A stretch of DNA of 8,947 nucleotides from Prevotellaceae bacterium (GTDB lineage: Bacteria > Bacteroidota > Bacteroidia > Bacteroidales > Paludibacteraceae): positions 1-8,947 of the forward strand of contig JAITNR010000048.1 in the NCBI GenBank assembly GCA_031290375.1. The letters run 5' to 3'. A program made the position numbers and the translations under genes. Numbering within the stretch: the stretch's first letter is position 1; each line of letters starts with the position of its first letter. Below are positions 6,037 through 8,947 of the stretch, piece after piece. Under the pieces are notes generated by a model. That model had not been told where the DNA came from and searched no databases. It saw only the letters and a list, made by a program, of their open reading frames with translations.

Positions 6037-7308
6037 CTAAAATCTTTTTTCTCTATTCTTCACAGTGTCCATTCTGTAAAGTTTGTCGTTCCGGTGGATT
6101 GGTTCGGCTGTTTTGATTGAAAAATATACGCCTTTGCACACTTTGTCAACCGATTTTAAATCAACTCGTATATCTTTCACTGTTTGTTCATAAGCCCCTG
6201 TGGTATAGCCTGTTACAAGAATTTCATCGCCAACCGAAAGTTCGCCTGTTTCGAGAATAAATTCGGCAACGCCTATTTTTCCAAAATAATTTGTGCATCT
6301 GCCGGTATAAACTTTCATTTTTGTTGCCTGTGAGCCATAAACAGAGTTCCATTCACCGAGTTTTTGACCAAGATAGTAACCGTTCCAAAAACCACGATTA
6401 AAAACCCGCGACAAACGCTCGTCCCACCTCGCAATCTTTTTTTCCGAAAAAGTATTGTCCAGACAAGCATCAATAGCTTGAGAATAGCACTCTACAACTG
6501 TTTTGACGTACTCCGCACCTCTTGCTCTGCCTTCGATTTTAAAAACCCGCACACCGGCATCTATCATTTTGTTGAGAAAATGAATGGTTTTTAAATCTTT
6601 TGGAGACATAATAAACTCATTATCAATCTCCAACTCGGTATCAGAGGAAGTATCCCTGACCAGATAGCTGCGGCGACAAAGTTGCGTACATTCGCCTCTG
6701 TTCGCCGAAGTATTGTAATGGTGCAAACTCAGGTAGCACTTGCCCGAAACCGCCATACATAATGCTCCGTGACAAAACATCTCGATTTTTACAAGTTCGC
6801 CTTTGCGCCCATAAATGTGCTCATTTTGAATATTTTGATAAATTTCGTAAACTTTGTTCATATCCAATTCGCGAGCCAATACCACCACATCGGCAAATTG
6901 TGCGTAGAACTTCAAATCTTCCGTGTTTGTTATATTCAGTTGCGTTGACAGATGCACTTTCACCCTCTGTTGCGCTGCATAATTCATAGCCGCTACATCG
7001 GAGGCGATAATTGCAGAAATTCCAGCCTCTTTTGCCGAGTCAATGATTTTTTTCATCAACTCAATATCACTGTCAAAAATTATGGTATTAACTGTAAGAT
7101 AGGATTTTACATTATTTTTAGAACAAATTTCGGCTATGTTTTTCAGATCACTAATGGTAAAATTATTTGCCGAACCGTTTCGCATATTCAGCCCTTCTAT
7201 GCCAAAATAGACGGAGTTGGCACCTGCCTTGATAGCCGCCTGCAAGCAATCCCAAGAGCCTGCGGGTGCCATTATTTCAAAATTTTCGCGTAATAGAGTG
7301 TTAGACAT
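6037..7308 (-). CDS. Peptidase U32 family protein (probable Fe-S RNA-modification enzyme, TrhP-like)
   Basis: 423 residues. EIMAPAGSWDCLQAAIKAGA at 11-30 is the U32 N-terminal barrel motif (normally PAG-x-x-x-x-x-x-A-x-x-x-G-A-D-A-V-Y). The central signature HGALCMAVSGKC, then ANRGECTQLCR, places cysteines at C184, C191, C207 and C211. In UbiU/UbiV and relatives these bind a [4Fe-4S] cluster. KIEGRARGAEYV (257-268) and NRGFWNGYY (304-312) are further U32 motifs, and a small beta-barrel-like tail follows from about 330. Despite the name, characterised members hydroxylate tRNA (TrhP/YegQ), rRNA (RlhA) or ubiquinone precursors (UbiU/V). The size and signature fit the TrhP side best, but I cannot separate it from Bacteroidetes paralogues. 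It is probably monocistronic: 173 bases and a promoter separate it from atpD. Confidence 0.9.
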   Translation of the reverse strand: MSNTLLRENFEIMAPAGSWDCLQAAIKAGANSVYFGIEGLNMRNGSANNFTISDLKNIAEICSKNNVKSYLTVNTIIFDSDIELMKKIIDSAKEAGISAIIASDVAAMNYAAQQRVKVHLSTQLNITNTEDLKFYAQFADVVVLARELDMNKVYEIYQNIQNEHIYGRKGELVKIEMFCHGALCMAVSGKCYLSLHHYNTSANRGECTQLCRRSYLVRDTSSDTELEIDNEFIMSPKDLKTIHFLNKMIDAGVRVFKIEGRARGAEYVKTVVECYSQAIDACLDNTFSEKKIARWDERLSRVFNRGFWNGYYLGQKLGEWNSVYGSQATKMKVYTGRCTNYFGKIGVAEFILETGELSVGDEILVTGYTTGAYEQTVKDIRVDLKSVDKVCKGVYFSIKTAEPIHRNDKLYRMDTVKNREKRF

Positions 7309-7466
7309 TGAATTTTAGAGGTTAGAACCAAAAATTTAGATAATTTATTATGAGCCAATAATCAGAAAAAAAATCTACGCTTGATTGTATTAATGCTTAA
7401 TTTCATTTCATTGATGGTTATTCTTTTCGTGTTCAATATCCGCATTTTCAATTTTTAATTATCACG

Positions 7467-7474
7467 CAAAGTTA
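7467..7474 (-). promoter_or_regulatory. Possible -7 element for the U32 gene
   Basis: TAACTTTG on the minus strand fits the Bacteroidetes -7 element TAnnTTTG, about 160 bases before the U32 start. No TTTG or TTG occurs at the right spacing upstream, so this is only half a promoter. Confidence 0.3.
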
Positions 7475-7611
7475 CTACTAATTTATGAGATTTATGTATA
7501 TTTCGTCAACCTCAGCTACTTCAATTTTATTGGTTTCCGATTGGAATCCCTTTTTTTAATCCAAAATTTCTTAATACAGAAGAAAAATATGTTATATATC
7601 CAATTTTTTTT

Positions 7612-7672
7612 TAGAAAAATGCAGATTTTTTTCATACAAAATTTTAAAAAAATTCAGAATAAAACCTACACC
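7612..7672 (-). repeat. 61-bp gene-junction repeat, copy A
   Basis: Aligns without gaps to 8167-8227 with 53 of 61 bases identical. On the minus strand it encodes GVGF-x-LNF followed by an ATGAAAAAAATCTGCA start. In this copy the stop codon after LNF is absent, and the start leads into a Lys/Phe-rich, apparently meaningless frame, so this is the more decayed copy. Confidence 0.8.
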
Positions 7673-7796
7673 TTTGATATTCACAATTTCTGTCCATATT
7701 CCACCTGTTGAACTTCTATACCTTGTATCTGACTGTTAAAAATATAAAAATTATCCAAAACTCAGACTTATATGCTTGCTATCCAATAAATTATGG

Positions 7797-8003
7797 CTAA
7801 TGTGGATCACAACAACATTCGCTAGTATAGTAATTATAACTATAGTAACCGTAAAGCCAACTACGACTTTCGCACTTGCTTTGGCAACTACTCTCCGAAC
7901 TTGCTGTATAGCAACTTTTTTCCCTTTCACAACTAATTGCTGCAAACATAATTACTATGGCACTTATTGCCATTCCTGCAATTGAAATAATTTTCTTCTG
8001 CAT
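7797..8003 (-). CDS. Small cysteine-rich lipoprotein
   Basis: 68 residues from ATG at 8003. Residues 1-24 form a basic-hydrophobic signal (MQKKIISIAGMAISAIVIMF) ending in a lipobox-like AAISC, so C25 is the probable lipidation site. The 43-residue mature part has six more cysteines (C31, C40, C44 and a C63-C64-C65 triplet). It also has a Tyr/Ser-rich segment between them (WLYGYYSYNYY). Six cysteines in so short a chain suggest up to three disulfide bonds in the periplasm or at the cell surface. I recognise no family. It is the only apparently intact gene in the 7600-8860 patch. A TATTTTTG element at 8142-8149 (minus strand) could be its -7 box, but no -33 partner is present. Confidence 0.65.
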   Translation of the reverse strand: MQKKIISIAGMAISAIVIMFAAISCEREKSCYTASSESSCQSKCESRSWLYGYYSYNYYTSECCCDPH

Positions 8004-8082
8004 AAAAATTTGTGTCGGTTATATACCATTGACCCGTCGGTTTTATTATTCATATTTCTTTAAGTTCCATTGTAGTGAATTT

Positions 8083-8190
8083 TTACCCCTGCTGTGCTTG
8101 ATTGTAAAGTTTTCCAACGTCTTGTGTTTGTGCCTGCACAACAAAAATATTGATTGCACAAAAACCTAAAAAAGTGCAGATTTTTTTCAT
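8083..8190 (-). pseudogene. Signal-peptide stub of a secreted protein
   Basis: ATG at 8190 opens a 35-codon frame. MKKICTFLGFCAINIFVVQA is a good signal peptide with cleavage A20|Q21, followed by QTQDVGKLYNQAQQG and a stop. A mature chain of 15 residues is too short for a normal exported protein. Dropping one base at the stop extends the frame by only another 12 codons or so, hence a frameshifted or truncated gene. The start sits inside copy B of the junction repeat, directly after the end of the surface-protein fragment at 8201-8443, as in an operon. Confidence 0.4.
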
Positions 8191-8227
8191 ACGTAAATTT
8201 TTAAAAATTCAGAGTAAAACCTACACC
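8167..8227 (-). repeat. 61-bp gene-junction repeat, copy B
   Basis: Second copy, exactly 555 bases from copy A and 87% identical. Here the junction is intact: GVGFTLNF, a stop at 8201-8203, and nine bases further on an ATG with a signal peptide. The repeat thus spans the end of one gene and the start of the next, pointing to duplication of a gene pair or family rather than to a mobile-element end. Confidence 0.8.
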
Positions 8228-8443
8228 GTTTGCTGTTAAACCGAAATTTAATTTTGGTTGATATGTGTAGCCATCAACGCCAAAATTTTTTCTCGCAAAA
8301 TCGTTTTTGATTGATTTTTTTCTTGTGCCTGCCGTGGTCCAAACAGGAATACCGACAACTACCAAAACTTCTCCTATCCCCAAGAATGAGTAACCAGTTG
8401 CATATCCTTTTTTTGCGTTTAAAATTATGCTGCAAATATACAC
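8201..8443 (-). pseudogene. C-terminal fragment of a surface/outer-membrane protein
   Basis: 80 codons from a GTG at 8443. An internal hydrophobic glycine-rich segment (YSFLGIGEVLVVVGIPVW) precedes a basic stretch (GTRKKSIKNDF). The end, LNFGLTANGVGFTLNF, alternates polar and hydrophobic residues and finishes in Phe, as terminal strands of outer-membrane barrels do. Similar endings occur in uncharacterised Bacteroidetes secreted proteins that have a membrane-like segment before a short tail. There is no signal peptide, and the reading frame begins inside a promoter-like motif, so the 5' part seems lost. It could still be a short functional protein, but I consider a truncated gene more likely. 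Confidence 0.45.
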
Positions 8444-8463
8444 AAAATTATTTAATTATCAAA
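8433..8463 (-). promoter_or_regulatory. Promoter-like motif pair before the surface-protein fragment
   Basis: On the minus strand TTTG (8460-8463) and TATATTTG (8433-8440), separated by 19 bases, match the Bacteroidetes consensus. The transcript would start near 8426, already inside the open frame of the fragment at 8201-8443, and could run on through the signal-peptide stub and the Cys-rich lipoprotein. Confidence 0.5.
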
Positions 8464-8537
8464 ATTTTAAAAGCAATTTTTTTCAACAAAATAAAAATGC
8501 TTCCGAGATTATTTTTTGCAATACATATTTTAATTGT

Positions 8538-8849
8538 TTACAGTATGTTATTTTTTAGTAGTGCCATTAATATATCTTTATTCGTTATTGAGATTTCGTT
8601 AATTCGATAGAAATAAATAAATTCAGCAAGAAACAAAAAATGTTTCGCATTCAACAATGCTTTCAACGTATGAATATTATCTTCAAAAAAAACATTTTCG
8701 GCATAAAGTATGTCATTTGCCACAAGAAAATCTCGTAAAAACACTTTACTCCAAGCTGACGAAAATTTTTTCCAATACGGATAATCTATTTTCAAATAAT
8801 CAAAACCGGTAATAACATTTGTATTGTACCTTAAATCCGCAAATAAATT
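8538..8849 (-). pseudogene. C-terminal fragment of a family 2 glycosyltransferase
   Basis: The frame is open for 104 codons (an internal TTG at 8795 is the only start-like codon of note). WSKVFLRDFLVANDI, YAENVFFEDNIHTLKALLNA, then AEFIYFYRINEISIT match the part of Bacteroidetes GT2 enzymes after the catalytic core. There W-x-K-L-F-R-R-E-F-L, F-x-E-D-N and Y-x-Y-R-x-N-x-x-S-I-T are conserved. The N-terminal nucleotide-sugar-binding half, with its D-x-D motif, is missing: upstream lies a T-run, a stop and a terminator hairpin belonging to another transcript. No promoter was found. It is best read as a dead remnant of a cell-surface glycan gene. Confidence 0.6.
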
Positions 8850-8898
8850 AAAAAAAAATTAGCAAAGTGTTGAAAACAAAATGCTTAGAACACTTTGC
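8850..8898 (-). terminator. Intrinsic terminator of a gene entering from the right edge
   Basis: On the minus strand a 10-bp perfect stem (8889-8898 with 8862-8871, GCAAAGTGTT/AACACTTTGC) with a 17-base loop is followed by TAA and nine T residues (8850-8858). Position and T-run indicate termination of leftward transcription from beyond 8947. Confidence 0.6.
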
Positions 8899-8924
8899 CG
8901 TTTGAAAAATTTCACTTATTTTTG
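8894..8924 (+). promoter_or_regulatory. Plus-strand promoter reading out of the window
   Basis: TTTG at 8894-8897 and TATTTTTG at 8917-8924, separated by 19 bases, match the Bacteroidetes consensus. Transcription would begin near 8931 and leave at the right edge. The -33 box lies in one arm of the terminator stem on the opposite strand. Confidence 0.5.
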
Positions 8925-8947
8925 TGATACGAAACAAAAAATAATAA

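Larger units (their letters stand above)
7309..7796. other. AT-rich intergenic stretch with gene debris
   Basis: 488 bases separate the U32 gene from the small lipoprotein. The first part holds only the possible -7 element at 7467. Around 7600-7740, read on the minus strand, is one copy of a 61-bp junction repeat. The frame leading into it (RYRSSTGGIWTEIVNIKGVG, then FILNF) looks like the last strand of a degraded surface or outer-membrane protein. No intact gene, tRNA or clear terminator was seen. Confidence 0.5.

Noticed and set aside
6364..7293. Plus-strand open frames antisense to the U32 gene
   Set aside because: Fully contained in a conserved gene on the other strand.
7751..7945. Minus-strand Val-rich 64-codon frame overlapping the Cys-rich lipoprotein
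   Set aside because: Out-of-frame overlap with a better candidate that has a signal peptide and lipobox; codon pattern is an artefact of that gene.

Overview
The window looks like a stretch of a Bacteroidetes chromosome, most likely Bacteroidales. The reasons are the AT-rich intergenic DNA, several promoters of the TTTG-N19/20-TAnnTTTG type used by this phylum, very weak Shine-Dalgarno sequences, a 77-residue epsilon subunit, a signal-peptide-bearing long form of F0 subunit a, and a secreted Ig/FISUMP-like surface protein. Nearly all genes lie on the minus strand; the main exception is an initiator tRNA.

Right to left, in the direction most genes are read. 8850-8924 holds a terminator for a gene beyond the right edge, back to back with a plus-strand promoter that reads out of the window. 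7600-8860 is a decaying accessory patch. It has a 5'-less glycosyltransferase piece, a 5'-less outer-membrane/surface protein piece, a stub consisting of a signal peptide and little else, one intact small Cys-rich lipoprotein, and two 61-bp copies of the same gene junction. 6037-7308 is a U32-family protein (Fe-S type, RNA hydroxylation relatives). 5863-2569 is an ATP synthase operon, atpD-atpC-orf136-atpB, with its own promoter at 5950-5981. It stops after atpB: no atpE, atpF, atpH, atpA or atpG follows. The gap after atpB contains the 5' fragment of a small HTH regulator and then the initiator tRNA-Met with a strong terminator, reading the other way.

1-1214 is the start of a large secreted surface protein that runs off the left edge. 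Its only recognisable promoter lies about 510 bases upstream, so the inferred transcript has a long leader carrying a (TG)14 microsatellite, a CG tract and a perfect 11-bp hairpin. This arrangement is a candidate for phase-variable surface expression.

No clearly novel defence or biosynthetic system is visible. The points most worth attention are the microsatellite leader, the split atp operon with a truncated regulator at the apparent breakpoint, and the duplicated junction in the decaying patch.
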